Source of the DNA: UBA695 sp042691655
GTDB lineage: Bacteria > Verrucomicrobiota > Verrucomicrobiia > Chthoniobacterales > Chthoniobacteraceae
Assembly (NCBI GenBank): GCA_042691655.1
Contig: CP170506.1
Span: forward strand, 992,001 to 1,056,000
Reading direction: 5' to 3'
Length of the DNA stretch: 64,000 nucleotides
Shown: positions 35,335 to 46,000 of the stretch, in pieces
How the letters are laid out: every line of letters begins with the position of its first letter
Position numbering within the stretch: position 1 is the first letter of the stretch
Made by a program: the position numbers and the translations under genes
Notes under the pieces: generated by a model
Told to the model about the DNA's origin: nothing
What the model saw: only the letters and a program-made list of their open reading frames with translations
The model's database searches: none

Positions 35335-37446
35335 ATGAATATCCCCGAAAAAATCAGGAACTCCTCCCGGGCACTTCCTCAAATCCGTTTAGCCGCCATT
35401 GCAGCTTTGATCTGCACGGGACCCATGACCGCCCAGGCAACCACTTACTACTGGGACCCCGACTATTCAACAACCGGGCTCCAATACGGTAGCGGAACAT
35501 GGGTTTCGGGGGGGACGGTCTCGGTTTCCTCATTTGCAACGGGAACGGCGGGAACCACCCGTACCACCTGGGTTAATTCCAGTTCCAGTGTCATGTCGTT
35601 TGATAGCAGCACGAGCGGCGGAGCAAGCGGATTGATCACCGTGACCTTGGGGGAAAACATAACGGCTGGCTCTGTCAACGAAGGGTGGAATTATAGCAGG
35701 AACCTGGTCATTACCGACGGCGGAAGTGCATATACTCTGACTACGGGCACCATTTCGGATAACAATAGCAGCTATGTGTTGACTATTGATTGCGTTGTTG
35801 CCGGGACCAACCTCACCAAATCTTCGGGGGGGTACGTTATCCTTACAAAGAACTGCACCTATTCAGGTAGCACCACCATCACGGGAATTACCAGCTCTTC
35901 GGCGGGCGGCACGTTGCAGGTCGGCGAAGGGGGAACGACGGGAGCCCTCGGTGCCGGGGACGTTTATTTCGTCAGAGCCGGCACACAAGCCGGCGCATCC
36001 ACCCTTTCTCTCGTGCACTCCAGCGCGGTAACGGTATCAAATAATATTCATTTCGATGATACGATTAATGGTGGAATTATTTCCAACTACGGCAAAAGCC
36101 GTACCAATACCGCCCTATATTCCGGGGGCAAAGTCACATTGACGGGAACCCAATACCTTACGGGAACCTTAGCCAATCAAGTGACTTACGATATCACGAC
36201 CATCAATAATGCCAGCCCCAGCACCTCGTCGGTTGACGCAGAAATATCTGGAAAAATAACCGGCACCGGCGGCATCACGAAAATTGGCAAGGGCACGCTA
36301 TTGGTGAGTGGCACGGCGAATGACTTCTCGGGCGGCACAACGGTTAAGGAGGGTTGCCTCGTCGTCAATGGGAATCTCGGAAGCGGAGCTGTGAATGTAC
36401 TCTGGGACGGCTCCAACACCTACGCTGCACTTGCGGGTTCGGGAACGATCGCCGGTGTCGTCACCGGAAGCAATGCGACGATTAACGGCTCTGGGCTAAC
36501 CATGGCAACGATTACACTTGGTGGAACCAGTGTTCTGAGCGGTAACAACATCGCCACCAGCGTAACGGTGGCCGGCGGCACCACAACCTTGAGTGGTACC
36601 ACCACCAGCGCTTTTAACATTTCCAGTGGCGCAACCTTGGTGGGCAGTGGTTATGCCAATGGGGCGGTCAGCGCCACCAGCGCTGCCATTAATGGCAGCG
36701 GCCTGAGGCTGGGCGCCACCACGCTCTACGGCACCAGCACGCTAAGCGGCTACAATATCGCCAGCAGCCTGACGGTGGCGGGTGGCACCACAACCCTCAC
36801 GGGCACGACCAAATCCACCAGCACCCTTTCGGTTGCTCTCGGTGCGGGGTTGACTGCCAATGGCACCATTGACGGCAGTGCTGCCGTCAGCGGTTTGCTG
36901 ACAGGCACCAGCACGATCAAGGGTAATCTCTCGCTGACCAGCGGCACGCTTTCGCCCGGCAATAGCGCGGGGATCACCACCGTCAGCGGCAATTTCACCA
37001 TGGACAGCAACTCCAAGCTGATTTCCGAGGTCAGCGGCTCGGTGGCAGGCACGTCCTATGACCAGGTTAAGGTGAGCGGCAATGTTTCCTTGGCGGGCAC
37101 ACTGGACCTCAGCGCGCTGAGCGGCTTGACGCTGGGTGAGACCATTACCCTGATCGAAAACACTGGAAGCGGGACGACGACGGGGTATTTCTCCACCATC
37201 ATCACCAGCGGCAGCACCTATACGGTTACATCCGGCAGCACCTACACCTTCTACGTGGGCACCACAGAGTACGAGATCAATTACGCCGCCAATACCGACT
37301 TGGGAAGCGTAGCCAATGACGTCACCCTCACGGTGGTCCCCGAACCCGGCACCTGGGCGATGGTTGTTGCCGGAATTGGAATGCTAGGCTTTGCGCAGCG
37401 CCTGGTCCGGCGGAAGAGCGGGTTGAATCCGATAACGATTAGCTGA
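35335..37446 (+). CDS. Autotransporter-repeat exported protein with PEP-CTERM sorting signal
   Basis: 703 residues. A signal peptide ends near 'GPMTAQA'. The body is a long Gly/Ser/Thr-rich beta-helix of passenger-associated repeats ('GTGGITKIGKGTLLVSGTAN', 'GGTTVKEGCLVVNG'). Two nearly equal repeats of about 68 residues, 380-447 and 448-515, are encoded by 36472-36870. The C terminus is 'VVPEPGTWAMVVAGIGMLG' followed by a basic end, the PEP-CTERM signal that exosortase cuts; no exosortase gene is in the window. So the protein is likely anchored to or released at the outer surface. It is followed 19 bp later by the Gfo/Idh/MocA gene. No enzymatic domain is seen. Confidence 0.88.
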   Translation: MNIPEKIRNSSRALPQIRLAAIAALICTGPMTAQATTYYWDPDYSTTGLQYGSGTWVSGGTVSVSSFATGTAGTTRTTWVNSSSSVMSFDSSTSGGASGLITVTLGENITAGSVNEGWNYSRNLVITDGGSAYTLTTGTISDNNSSYVLTIDCVVAGTNLTKSSGGYVILTKNCTYSGSTTITGITSSSAGGTLQVGEGGTTGALGAGDVYFVRAGTQAGASTLSLVHSSAVTVSNNIHFDDTINGGIISNYGKSRTNTALYSGGKVTLTGTQYLTGTLANQVTYDITTINNASPSTSSVDAEISGKITGTGGITKIGKGTLLVSGTANDFSGGTTVKEGCLVVNGNLGSGAVNVLWDGSNTYAALAGSGTIAGVVTGSNATINGSGLTMATITLGGTSVLSGNNIATSVTVAGGTTTLSGTTTSAFNISSGATLVGSGYANGAVSATSAAINGSGLRLGATTLYGTSTLSGYNIASSLTVAGGTTTLTGTTKSTSTLSVALGAGLTANGTIDGSAAVSGLLTGTSTIKGNLSLTSGTLSPGNSAGITTVSGNFTMDSNSKLISEVSGSVAGTSYDQVKVSGNVSLAGTLDLSALSGLTLGETITLIENTGSGTTTGYFSTIITSGSTYTVTSGSTYTFYVGTTEYEINYAANTDLGSVANDVTLTVVPEPGTWAMVVAGIGMLGFAQRLVRRKSGLNPITIS
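36472..36870 (+). repeat. Two tandem in-frame repeats inside the PEP-CTERM gene
   Basis: Two units of about 200 bp, each coding for 'INGSGL', then a stretch ending in 'GGTTTLSGTT' or 'GGTTTLTGTT' and an 'LGAGLTANG'-like run. They read in the same frame and probably came from a duplication; unequal crossing-over could change copy number. Confidence 0.6.
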
Positions 37447-37465
37447 AGCAAGAAAGAATTCATAC

Positions 37466-38698
37466 ATGATTGAATTTCCGGTAGCCATAGGATTGATAGG
37501 GGTTGGAGGAATGGGGCTTCTCCATCGCAATGCCATCGAATATTTGCGAAAAGAAAACCGCACCTATCTCCATGCCGTTGCAGACCCAGCCATTGATAAA
37601 TTCCCTGATGTGTTGTGTGAATTGACGGCTCAAGGAACCCATATCTACCGAGACTACCGAACAATGTTGGAGAGGGAACCCGAACTTAAAGTAGTTACCA
37701 TTGCCGCTCCAACGCCATTCCATGAAGAAATGGCCCAGGCCTGTTTGAAGGCCGGCGTGAAAGTTTATCTGGAAAAGCCGCCTGTGCCGTTGATCCAACA
37801 ACTTGATGCACTGATTCGGTTAGACGTACACGAGGATGTGCACGTAGGCTTTCAGTTGATCAGTTCCAAATGGGCCGCAACCATTAAGCAGTGGATTACC
37901 GAAGGGAGATTTGGGCACTTGACCAGCATTCGCAGCGGCGCATGCTGGCCCCGTACGGATCGATATTATAACCGGGCTTCATGGGCTGGTCAGATGAGCC
38001 TTCATGGCCGCCCTGTGTTCGATGGCCCGGCGACCAATGCACTCTCTCATTTGCTTCACACAATCATGTATTTTGCCGCCCCTGGCGAATGCGAATATGC
38101 TGAACCCACAGAAGTTTGTGGAGAGTTGTACAGGGCCCGCCCTATTGCAAGTTACGACGTGGCCTGTGCTCGTGGTCGCTTTCGATCCGGTGTTCAGTTT
38201 GAACTGGCTGTGACCCATGCTACGCAACGCGAATGGCCCTTTCAGATCCGCATTACAGGCACTAAGGGATGGGCCTTGGTATCACAGAATGGCGGATGCC
38301 TGAAAAGTTGCTGGGGAGGAGGGAAGTATGAAGCCGACACCGGCTCGCTGGTCAATGAATGCTACCGCCGGTATATGGATTTTATCGAAGGTAAGAGCGG
38401 CAAAGGGCTCACCCAGCTTAAACAAACGCGTGGATACGTTTTGACCACCAACGGCATGCTGATGTCATCGCAAGGGATTCGTGACATTGATCCCGAGTGG
38501 ATCAGTACATACGAAGACGAAAAAGGAGATGGAGGCTTTGAGGTTAAAAATCTCTACGAAGCGGTTCAAGAAACCGTCCAGACTGGCCGACTATTCTCCG
38601 AGCAAAGCCATCGCTGGGGAAAACCTTCGGAAATACTGAAGATTGACCGATTGAGCTATTGTTCTCTCGAAGAAGAAATGGCTTCGAGATCGACATAG
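37466..38698 (+). CDS. Gfo/Idh/MocA-family oxidoreductase
   Basis: 410 residues from ATG 37466 (MIEFPVAIGLIG). The N-terminal Rossmann fold has 'GLIGVGGMGLLHRNAIEYL', and 'VYLEKPPVPLIQQLD' holds the conserved EKP Lys used by this family. The C-terminal alpha/beta domain carries 'ITGTKGWALVSQNGG'. These NAD(P)-dependent enzymes act on sugars and uronates. It begins 19 bp after the PEP-CTERM gene and is likely co-transcribed. The specific substrate cannot be told from sequence. Confidence 0.85.
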   Translation: MIEFPVAIGLIGVGGMGLLHRNAIEYLRKENRTYLHAVADPAIDKFPDVLCELTAQGTHIYRDYRTMLEREPELKVVTIAAPTPFHEEMAQACLKAGVKVYLEKPPVPLIQQLDALIRLDVHEDVHVGFQLISSKWAATIKQWITEGRFGHLTSIRSGACWPRTDRYYNRASWAGQMSLHGRPVFDGPATNALSHLLHTIMYFAAPGECEYAEPTEVCGELYRARPIASYDVACARGRFRSGVQFELAVTHATQREWPFQIRITGTKGWALVSQNGGCLKSCWGGGKYEADTGSLVNECYRRYMDFIEGKSGKGLTQLKQTRGYVLTTNGMLMSSQGIRDIDPEWISTYEDEKGDGGFEVKNLYEAVQETVQTGRLFSEQSHRWGKPSEILKIDRLSYCSLEEEMASRST

Positions 38699-39098
38699 TT
38701 TGGCGGAAAAAATAGAAGAGCGGCGGATGCGGCGTTTTGAGTGCTCAACTGTTTTTAGGCCGTCTCGGAAGCCGCGTGGTGCCCACCAGTGCAAACCCAA
38801 GCACTGCACATCGCCTGCCACGCTTCTCCGCGATGGCAATCGCCATGGATTGGTGTTCAATTCGGTTTCCGTACTGCTCTCTGGCTGCGAAAGCACCGTG
38901 GATGAGGATCACTCTCCACATGAAGGATTCGGAATTCGTCTCGTAACTTGCTTGGTACATTCCCGGCGCTGCACTGGAGCCTATCCGGAAATTTATGTGA
39001 GGGGGGAACCGTGAGATAAAGGACGAATGGCTAGAAATTGAACGGAAACAAAAGACCTGCCGCCAATAGGGGATAGCGGGAAAGATTGGACAAGGTAA
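38699..39098. other. Gene-poor stretch without recognisable feature
   Basis: Four hundred bases between the Gfo/Idh/MocA gene and the HTH gene. Several short open frames exist on both strands, but none shows a family signature or a convincing start. One minus frame (38745-38960) was considered and left out. This may be decayed DNA at the edge of the mobile region that follows. Confidence 0.5.
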
Positions 39099-39467
39099 TC
39101 ATTTCATTGTCAAAACGAAATTGGATTTCTCGCCGGAACTGCTAATTCCTGCCTTTTTGCCTTCCTCTTTGATCTTCTTCGCCACGCTGGATTTGGAGCA
39201 TCCCAGCTTGTCTGCAACCGTTTTGTAATTGGTTGCGCCGGCCCGGAGCGCTTCGACGATCTGCTTGACCGTGATGGTTATGCGGGGCTTCTTGACGACG
39301 TTTGTTGTGTCGGGACCGCTGCTACCGGTGAGTTTCGCAATTTCCTTTTGAATATCGGTTACATGGTTGCGAGCGGTGGATAATTTGACTTTCAATTCCA
39401 TCACCGCACGGCTGCGGAGGTTTACGATTTGGCGTTCAAGGTCCTGGATTTGTTCCTGGGTATTCAT
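39099..39467 (-). CDS. Small coiled-coil/HTH DNA-binding protein
   Basis: 122 residues. The N-terminal half (about 1-45) is a charged helix with heptad-like spacing ('IQDLERQIVNLRSRAVMELK'). The C-terminal half has a HTH-like segment 'VKQIVEALRAGATNYKTVAD' followed by 'KLGCSKSSVAKKIKEEGKK'. The protein is basic. It resembles small nucleoid or plasmid-type DNA-binding proteins but I cannot name a family. It lies beside a recombinase remnant and a transposase copy, so it may be part of a mobile element. Confidence 0.6.
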   Translation of the reverse strand: MNTQEQIQDLERQIVNLRSRAVMELKVKLSTARNHVTDIQKEIAKLTGSSGPDTTNVVKKPRITITVKQIVEALRAGATNYKTVADKLGCSKSSVAKKIKEEGKKAGISSSGEKSNFVLTMK

Positions 39468-39597
39468 AGGGTTGGAGTCATTGTTAGCGTTTACGTTTGG
39501 TTCTTGCTGGAATTTTATAGGTTGCCGTACTGCCGCTACCGGTCAGCACAATGGCTTCTTCCTCGATCAATGCGGAGAGCGGGAGCTTGCCGCGCTC

Positions 39598-39789
39598 GGA
39601 AGCCACGGAATTGAAGGTGGGGACGTCGCCCACGCCCTACGGCAATTCACCGGCATCACGCAGGCGCTCACGCCCGCAGAACGGGAGCACCTTGTTCACC
39701 TGCTCGTGGAGCGAGTGGTCTTTGACGGCGCGAAATCCAGCATAGCCATCACGTTCTGCCCTTCCCATGCACAACTCTCTTCGGAATAG
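39598..39789 (+). pseudogene. C-terminal remnant of a serine recombinase
   Basis: The frame reads 'ALRQFTGITQALTPAEREHL', then 'VHLLVERVVFDGAKSSIAIT' and 'FCPSHAQL'. This matches the C-terminal part of large serine recombinases and resolvases, where a segment of this type follows the zinc-ribbon domain. No catalytic N-terminal domain is found upstream, so it is a fragment. It is the only sign of an older integrated element at this boundary and lies just before the left repeats of transposase copy 2. Confidence 0.6.
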
Positions 39790-39837
39790 TTTTTCTCTTT
39801 TTTTTCCGTTTTCTCTTGTTTTTGAACCACTTATACG

Positions 39838-39990
39838 ACTCGAATCCTTTGTGTTTTGGCTTTCCTCCTTACGGAAAGTTGCTCTCGGTTAACAGCATCC
39901 GGATTCTCTAGTTCGAATCGCCGATATGGGCGGCCATTCTGACGATTTACGAAACGGGCTGTTCTCGGCTAACAAGTCCCTCTCGCCTTG
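39838..39990 (+). repeat. Paired repeat units upstream of transposase copy 2
   Basis: Two units begin with CGAATCC (39841) and TTCGAATC (39912) and end with CTCGGTTAACAGC (39884-39896) and CTCGGCTAACA (about 39974-39984). Unit 1 shares TTACGGAAA and GGTTAACAGC with the region before copy 1 (936-963). The repeated pairing in both places points to an element end. 39991-40223 shows no gene. Confidence 0.4.
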
Positions 39991-40223
39991 GTGGTAGCAG
40001 CGCCGCCCAGATCATTGGTTGCCCCCTCCGAACGGGTCATTGCGCGTGACCGAGACCACCTTTTCTCTCGCCCTTTCAACCCCCGGCTGATTGTTGCTAT
40101 TTTTGCCCTATGCAAAAACCTTGCTCCGCTACCGCATCGCCTCTATAAAATCCTTTTTTCGAAAGCGTAGATTTTCATATCGAAAAACCGCCTGTTTGGC
40201 CACCTTCTTTAAGCACTTTTTCG

Positions 40224-41297
40224 ATGTCCAGAGTCCGTCAACATCCGCTCCTTGCTTTCCTGCTCCACATGACCCAGTCGATCCTCCTGCGCGAGATCTC
40301 TTATCTTAAAGCGGAGAACCAGATTCTCCGGTCCCGGCTGCCAAAGCAGATTTAGACTACACCCGCCGAACGCTCGCTTCTGGTCCGCTTGGGGGCACCC
40401 TTGGGCAACGCGATCCAGGAGCTGCTCTCGGCCGTCAACTACAAGACTTTTCAGCGGTGGGTGCGCGAGGAGAAATCCGGTAAGTTCAGGACGCAGAAAC
40501 CCCAGCATCCAGGACGACCGCCGATTGTGGAAGACATCAAAGCGATCATTCTGCGGCTGGCCAAAGAAACCGGCTGGGGATACGCCCGAATCCAGGGCGA
40601 GTTGAAGAAACTCGGGATTACCGTGGCCACCAACACGATCAAGAAGATCCTGATCCAGAACGGCTTTCACCCGAGCCCGAACCGCACGAAGGGAGACTGG
40701 GATCGTTTCATCAAACGCCATATCGACACGCTATGGGCTTGCGACTTTTTTTCGAAGGACGTCTGGACCGCCTTCGGCAAAGTTACCTACTACGTCCTGT
40801 TCTTTATCCACGTGGGGACGCGGCGGGTGCGTGTTGCGGGCATGACGGTCCAGCCGAACGGGGCATGGGTGGAACAGCAGGCCCGTAACTTGGTCTACGA
40901 CCTAGCTGAACGAGGGGAGAAAGCATCCTATCTGATCAGGGACGGCGATACGAAATTCACACAGAAATTCGATGAGATTTTTAAGACCGAGGGGATCAAA
41001 GTAAAAAAGCTACCCTACCGGTCGCCCAACCTGAATGCGTTCGCGGAACGCTATGTTCAAAGTATAAAGCAAGAGTGCCTCGATCATTTCATCGTGTTCG
41101 GTGAATCCCACCTGGAGCATCTGATCCGGGAATACGAGCAGCACTACAACACGGTGTGCCCGCATCAGGGGCTCGGAAACCGAACGATTGGCGTTGTTTC
41201 TATGCCGCCGCCGGATGGAGAGATCAATCCCGCTGAAATTGAATGCGAATCCGGGCTCGGCGGGCTGCTCCGGCATTACCACCGCAAAGCCGCCTAA
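40224..41297 (+). pseudogene. DDE integrase-core transposase, copy 2, with amber stop
   Basis: Same transposase as copy 1 (1250-2323), with the catalytic core 'LWACDFF', 'RDGDTKF' and 'NAFAERY' intact. Here a TAG at 40353-40355 replaces the CAG codon (Gln) found in copy 1, while the TAA site of copy 1 is open (coding 'EDIKAI'). So each copy has its own nonsense change and neither gives the full product as read. The DNA of both copies is clearly diverged in many third positions. A restart at 40389 would leave a 302-residue catalytic part. The frame before the stop starts at ATG 40224 (MSRVRQHPLL). Confidence 0.75.
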
Positions 41298-41449
41298 CAA
41301 CCGAACACAGGCGTCGAATAATCCCAGCTTCTATTATTCTGATTTTAAGCGCCTTCCAACGGAACGATATTTTGTGCCTCATGGAATTAGAAAAACGCGA
41401 CTTGGGGGGAATCATATCAATTTATTATTTTGCGTCCAAATCAACCTAA

Positions 41450-42669
41450 GGACACGCTGAATTAATCAGGACTGGGCAGGGGGAAGAATTACCGGCAGGA
41501 TGAGCGGCATGAAGCGGCAGATGAGTTTTTCGGAGAGCGAATTCGCGAGCAAGAAGCGCGTCACACGTAAGGAGGCGTTTCTGGCGGTGATGGAACAAGT
41601 GGTTCCATGGAAGCGATTGGAGGAACGGCTCGAACCGTATTATCCCAAGGGCCACCGGGGGCGTCCACCGATGGGGTTGGAGCGGATGTTGCGACTCTTG
41701 GTCGTGCAAAATTGCTTTGGGCTTTCCGACGAAGGGCTCGAAGACGCAGTCTACGAAATACAGTCCATCCGGCAGTTCGTGGGGGTGGACTTGAACAGCG
41801 ATGTCGTCCCCGACGCCACGACGGTCCTGAAATTCCGGCGGCTATTGGAAGAACACAAGCTCGCCCGAACGATCTTCGAGGAAGTCAACGCAAGCCTGGC
41901 CGCGCACGGGCTTTACATGAAGCAAGGCACCATCGTGGACGCCACGATCATCGCCGCGCCCAGTTCGACCAAGAACGAGCGCAAGGAGCGCGATCCCGAA
42001 ATGCACCAGACCAAGAAGGGCAACGAGTGGCACTTCGGAATGAAAGCGCACATCGGCGTGGATGCCCATTGCGGCTTGGTTCACAGCGTGACAGCCACAG
42101 CGGCAAACGAAGCCGACATCAACCAGACCGAACACCTGCTGCACGGACAGGAGAGCGTGGTATTTGCCGATGCGGGCTACACGGGAGCACAGAAGCGCGA
42201 GGAGGTTGTGGCCAAGGCGCCGGGTGCGAAGTTCTATGTGGCAGCCAAGCGGAACGGCGTCAAATCCATACCCGATGGGCCGTGGAAGCAAGCCGTGCAA
42301 GCGTTCGAGCACGCCAAAGCGCAAGTGCGTGCGCTGGTCGAGCATCCCTTCCAAATCGTCAAGCGGCGGTTTGGATACGGCAAGGTGCGCTACCGAGGAT
42401 TACGAAAAAACCTCGCCAAACTTGAAATCCTCTTCGCCTTGGCCAACCTCGTGCTAGCCAAGCGGGAACTCTTGGCCACTACCTGCCCATGACGACACAA
42501 AACGGAGGAAATCGCCTGGATTTGCTCCCCAAAAACCGGAGACGCCCCTCAAAACGGATCGCTTCCCAGCGGTGTACCACGTCGCGGGCCACTCGCTCCC
42601 GCGCTTTTGGCTTCGAACGTCCACTCTTATATCACTCTGCCGTGGACGGCTGCTTTGTTCAGCGTGTCC
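41450..42669. mobile_element. IS5-family insertion sequence (IS5 group), complete
   Basis: The element is 1220 bp. Its ends are perfect 12-bp inverted repeats, GGACACGCTGAA (41450-41461) and TTCAGCGTGTCC (42658-42669), with further partial pairing for about eight bases. A target duplication CTAA is present at 41446-41449 and 42670-42673, the YTAR type target of IS5. One intact transposase (41500-42492) lies inside. All marks point to a recent, intact insertion next to transposase copy 2. Confidence 0.9.
41500..42492 (+). CDS. IS5-group DDE transposase
   Basis: 330 residues, start ATG 41500, with a later start at 41509 (MKRQMSFSE) also possible; IS5 transposases usually begin this way. The catalytic triad is visible: Asp in 'GTIVDATIIAAP', Asp in 'VFADAGYTGA' and Glu in 'RALVEHPFQIVKRRFG'. 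The final 'RRFGYGKVRYRGLRKN' is the usual IS5 helix. The frame is complete, with no shift or stop, and the GAGTGG turn 'KGNEWHFGMKAHIGVD' is typical. It catalyses cut-and-paste of the element at YTAR sites. Confidence 0.93.
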   Translation: MSGMKRQMSFSESEFASKKRVTRKEAFLAVMEQVVPWKRLEERLEPYYPKGHRGRPPMGLERMLRLLVVQNCFGLSDEGLEDAVYEIQSIRQFVGVDLNSDVVPDATTVLKFRRLLEEHKLARTIFEEVNASLAAHGLYMKQGTIVDATIIAAPSSTKNERKERDPEMHQTKKGNEWHFGMKAHIGVDAHCGLVHSVTATAANEADINQTEHLLHGQESVVFADAGYTGAQKREEVVAKAPGAKFYVAAKRNGVKSIPDGPWKQAVQAFEHAKAQVRALVEHPFQIVKRRFGYGKVRYRGLRKNLAKLEILFALANLVLAKRELLATTCP

Positions 42670-42673
42670 CTAA

Positions 42674-43000
42674 GCGAGCACCTAAAAAAGGTCTGTGGTC
42701 CGCGCTGATGATAGAGGCAATTGTATTCAATCTGAATACCTTTTCCCTAGCAGACCGACGGATAGCATGCCATCAACGTTAACCTACACCACGGCCCAGC
42801 CATTACAAGTCACCCCATAGCGGCGGAGACGAAGGAAGAACCTCCTTTTTTATACATGTCCCCACTTATTCTAAAGTTCGTTGCTCTGCTAACCGCATTT
42901 CCAATCCCGGCAGCGAGTTCTGCAAAATCGTGAAGTGCGCCGCTGATTCATCTCGAATTTTTAGCTCTCCTCACGTCTTGTGTTATTTTCCTCTCGTTTC
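42674..43000. other. Intergenic stretch, no gene recognised
   Basis: After the IS5 target duplication, 327 bases precede the first exported propeller gene. A weakly similar piece (GTTGCTCTGCTAACCGCAT, about 42887-42905) recalls the repeat units near transposase copy 2, but this is not convincing. Nothing else is seen. The promoter for the 43001-52403 operon should lie here. Confidence 0.4.
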
Positions 43001-46000
43001 ATGAAATTTCTTTTTCCCTGGCTCTCGGCACTCTTTATGTTTGAGGTCACTGTTTTCGGGGCGGAACCTTGGACGGAAGACGATTTTACCGAAGTGTCAG
43101 GCCCCGCTTCGCCTCACGTTGCCTATGCCCTGCGGCAGGATGGGAAAAACCTAACCGTCGTCATTGAGGTCACCCCGCTGGATAATGAAGGCGATCCCAG
43201 AGTCAAAGTGGGCTTGAATGCTGCCAAAACTTTTATTCTCGACCAAAGTTACGCAACCTTTTCCAAACAGGGTTTAATGGATCGTTACACCTTTGTGATC
43301 CCCTGCAAGCAGTTTGCATGGAAACCCGCGCATTGGGAAAAGCTGCGGATGGGGTTGACGGTTGTATGGCCCGGAGGTCCTTGGGGCCAGGATCTCCTGC
43401 GCGAACGGTTCCTGCACGAAGACGGTGCCGCTACGTTCGCTCCGCTTTCCGTCAACCCGCAGCACTGGAGCCCTATTCCCCTGACGGAATATACTTCGAG
43501 GGTGGAGGCCCGCAAAAAACGCATTTTCGTGGATTTGGAGCAGCCGATGGATGGCAAGGCAAGCGTCATTTTGGAAGATGCCACGGGGAAACGTGTTCGC
43601 AATCTGCTCTCCGGCCAGCCGCTGACTAAAGGACCGCACCGCATTCCGTGGGATGGCCTGGATGAAACGGGGAACATTGTTGCCCCGGGGCTTTACCGTT
43701 GGCGCGCCATTTCTCACCCGGGCATCGTCCCCGAATATCTTTTTTCATTTTATAATCATGGCACCCCAACATGGAACGGATCGCCTGCAAGTAATTGGCT
43801 GGCCGACCACAGCGATGCGGTGGCAGCCACCGCTTTTGGCGACCGCGTTTACCTTGGCGCTCCCGTGGCCGAGTCGGGACACAACATCATCCAACTCACC
43901 CCGCGAGGGGAGAAAACTGGGCATATCAATTTCCCTCCTCTGGTCGGGAAAGGGAAACTCTTCCTGGCTGCCGATGCTACTTCCTTTTATGCGATCATGG
44001 AGGGGACCCCGGACTACGAACCATTCCGGGACTTGCCGGGTGGAGAATGGCAATTCCGACGGCCTCTCAATGTCATGCGCTGGACGGTGGACGGCAATCC
44101 CATCCCCTATGACGGCGTGCGCGGAGAAAAGGTGATTGCCCTGAACCTCCTCACCGGTGCCGGTCCTCACCCCAAAGGCAAACTTCCCCAACCCAACAAT
44201 CTCGCCGGTGCTGCGCTCCTCGACGGAAAGCTCTACATCTCGCTAAAACAGGAGAACCGCATTATCATCATGAATGTGGCCAACGGCCAGATCGCGGGGG
44301 AAATCAAAGTGGACGCCCCTGGGTTGATTGCCACCGACGGAAGCGGATTCCTTGCGGCATTCTCTGGAGAAAAACTGGTACGCATCGATCCGGAAAGTGC
44401 CAAAATCACGCCCCTTTTTACCCCAAAGCTAAGCCCCCTGACCATGCCGTCGGAATATGGGAACCCCGCGGGAATGGCCATCAGCGCGGAAGGCGAAATC
44501 TATCTTTCCGATGTAGGGACAGACCAAAACGTCAAGGTTTTCAAATCTGAGGGCAAGCTCCAGCGGGAGATTGGCAAAAAGGGAGGCCGCGCCCTCAACG
44601 GCCCATGGCAACCCGAGGGGATGTTTGAACCGCATGGTCTCGCCTTGGACCGGGACAATCAGCTGTGGGTTACGGAAACTGACACCTTTCCCAGGCGCAA
44701 CAGCGTGTGGAACCCTCAAAGCGGGACGTTGATTCGCGAGTTCATGGGACCAACTTCTTACGGAGCGGACACGGGAGCGTTTGACACACAAGATCATACT
44801 AAATGGATCGGAGGTGGGGCACTTTGGAAGCTTGATTTTGATTCCCATACCGCGGCTCCCATGGCCACGCTTTATCACCAGACCCAGCCCGGCGAGCTTC
44901 AAAACCAGTTGATGGGGCGCTACTGGAACTTCTACCATCAGGGGGGGCGCACCTTCCTGATCGGCTATGGACAGGGCCAGTCGGTTTACGAACTGCGTCC
45001 CGATGGTTCGGCCAAGCTGTGGGCCTTTTGTGGTAATTTGCAGTCCATTGCACAAGTTCCACGGTGGTCGCTACCCAAAGCCATTGTAGATCTCCCCGAA
45101 GTGCAGCACCGCATGGCGGAGGCTGCTGCCAAGAACCGCATTCAAAATCCGGAAACGCCCCTTTTCGGCCCGTATGGCGACAAGGTGGAAGTCCCCGAGC
45201 CGATGTTGCGCGACCTCAGCCTGCTGTGGGTGGACCGCAACGGCGATGGGTTTGGTCAGCCTGAGGAATTTGAGCTGCTTTCTGAAGGTGACTCGATGAA
45301 AACCGGCTATTGGGGAACGGGCAGCCCAACGCTGGATTTAAAAATTCCCGCGCTCGTTGGCGGCAAGCCGGTGCTCCTTCCGCTTCGGCCCGATGGGTTC
45401 CTGCCCTCTGGCGCTCCCAACTACAGTTTGGCCAATGCGCTCCAGAATGTCATTCCGGTGGAGTCGGGGCTTGTCGGCTCCGAGTCGATCCAGGACCGTT
45501 TTGGGCGTATGATTTTTAATAGCTCGCCGCTGAAAGCCGTCGCCCCGGATGGGAAGCTCCTCTGGTCCTTTCCCAACCAATGGGTGGGGGTCCATGGCTC
45601 GCACGATGCGCCACTGCCCAAAACGGGCGTCATGCAGGGAGCCCTCTACTTCCTTGGTACGGCCCCGCTCGACGACCAGGGCGAGGCCTTTGTGATGAAT
45701 GGGAACCATGGTCGGTTCTTTGTGCTGACCACGGATGGGATTTACCTGGACGAGATGTTCAAAGATGTCCGTATTACCCAAAACCCAAATGCCTACTTGA
45801 TCGGCGGCGAATGTTTCGGAGGCTACTTTGGCCGGGCGGAAAATGGCGCTTACTACCTCCAAAGCGGGCATACTGATTATCGTATTTTCAAAATCAACGG
45901 CCTGGATCAAGTCCAGCGGAGCCACGGGACTCTCGAAGTCAGCGCTCCTCAAATCTTTGCGGCACAGGCCGCCTGTGAAGCCAAAACGGTTCAAAACAGC

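Noticed and set aside
36750..37052. Hydrophobic minus-strand frame opposite the PEP-CTERM gene
   Set aside because: It mirrors the repetitive Gly/Ser/Thr-rich gene on the plus strand; codon use does not support it.
38745..38960. Minus-strand 71-codon frame with 'ALVGTTRLPRRPK' end that looks vaguely like a sorting tail
   Set aside because: No PEP motif or signal peptide and no recognisable domain, so it was not called.
42886..42905. Possible third repeat unit (GTTGCTCTGCTAACCGC) as right end of transposase copy 2
   Set aside because: Only about 15 bases are similar and the internal order differs; too weak to define an element end.
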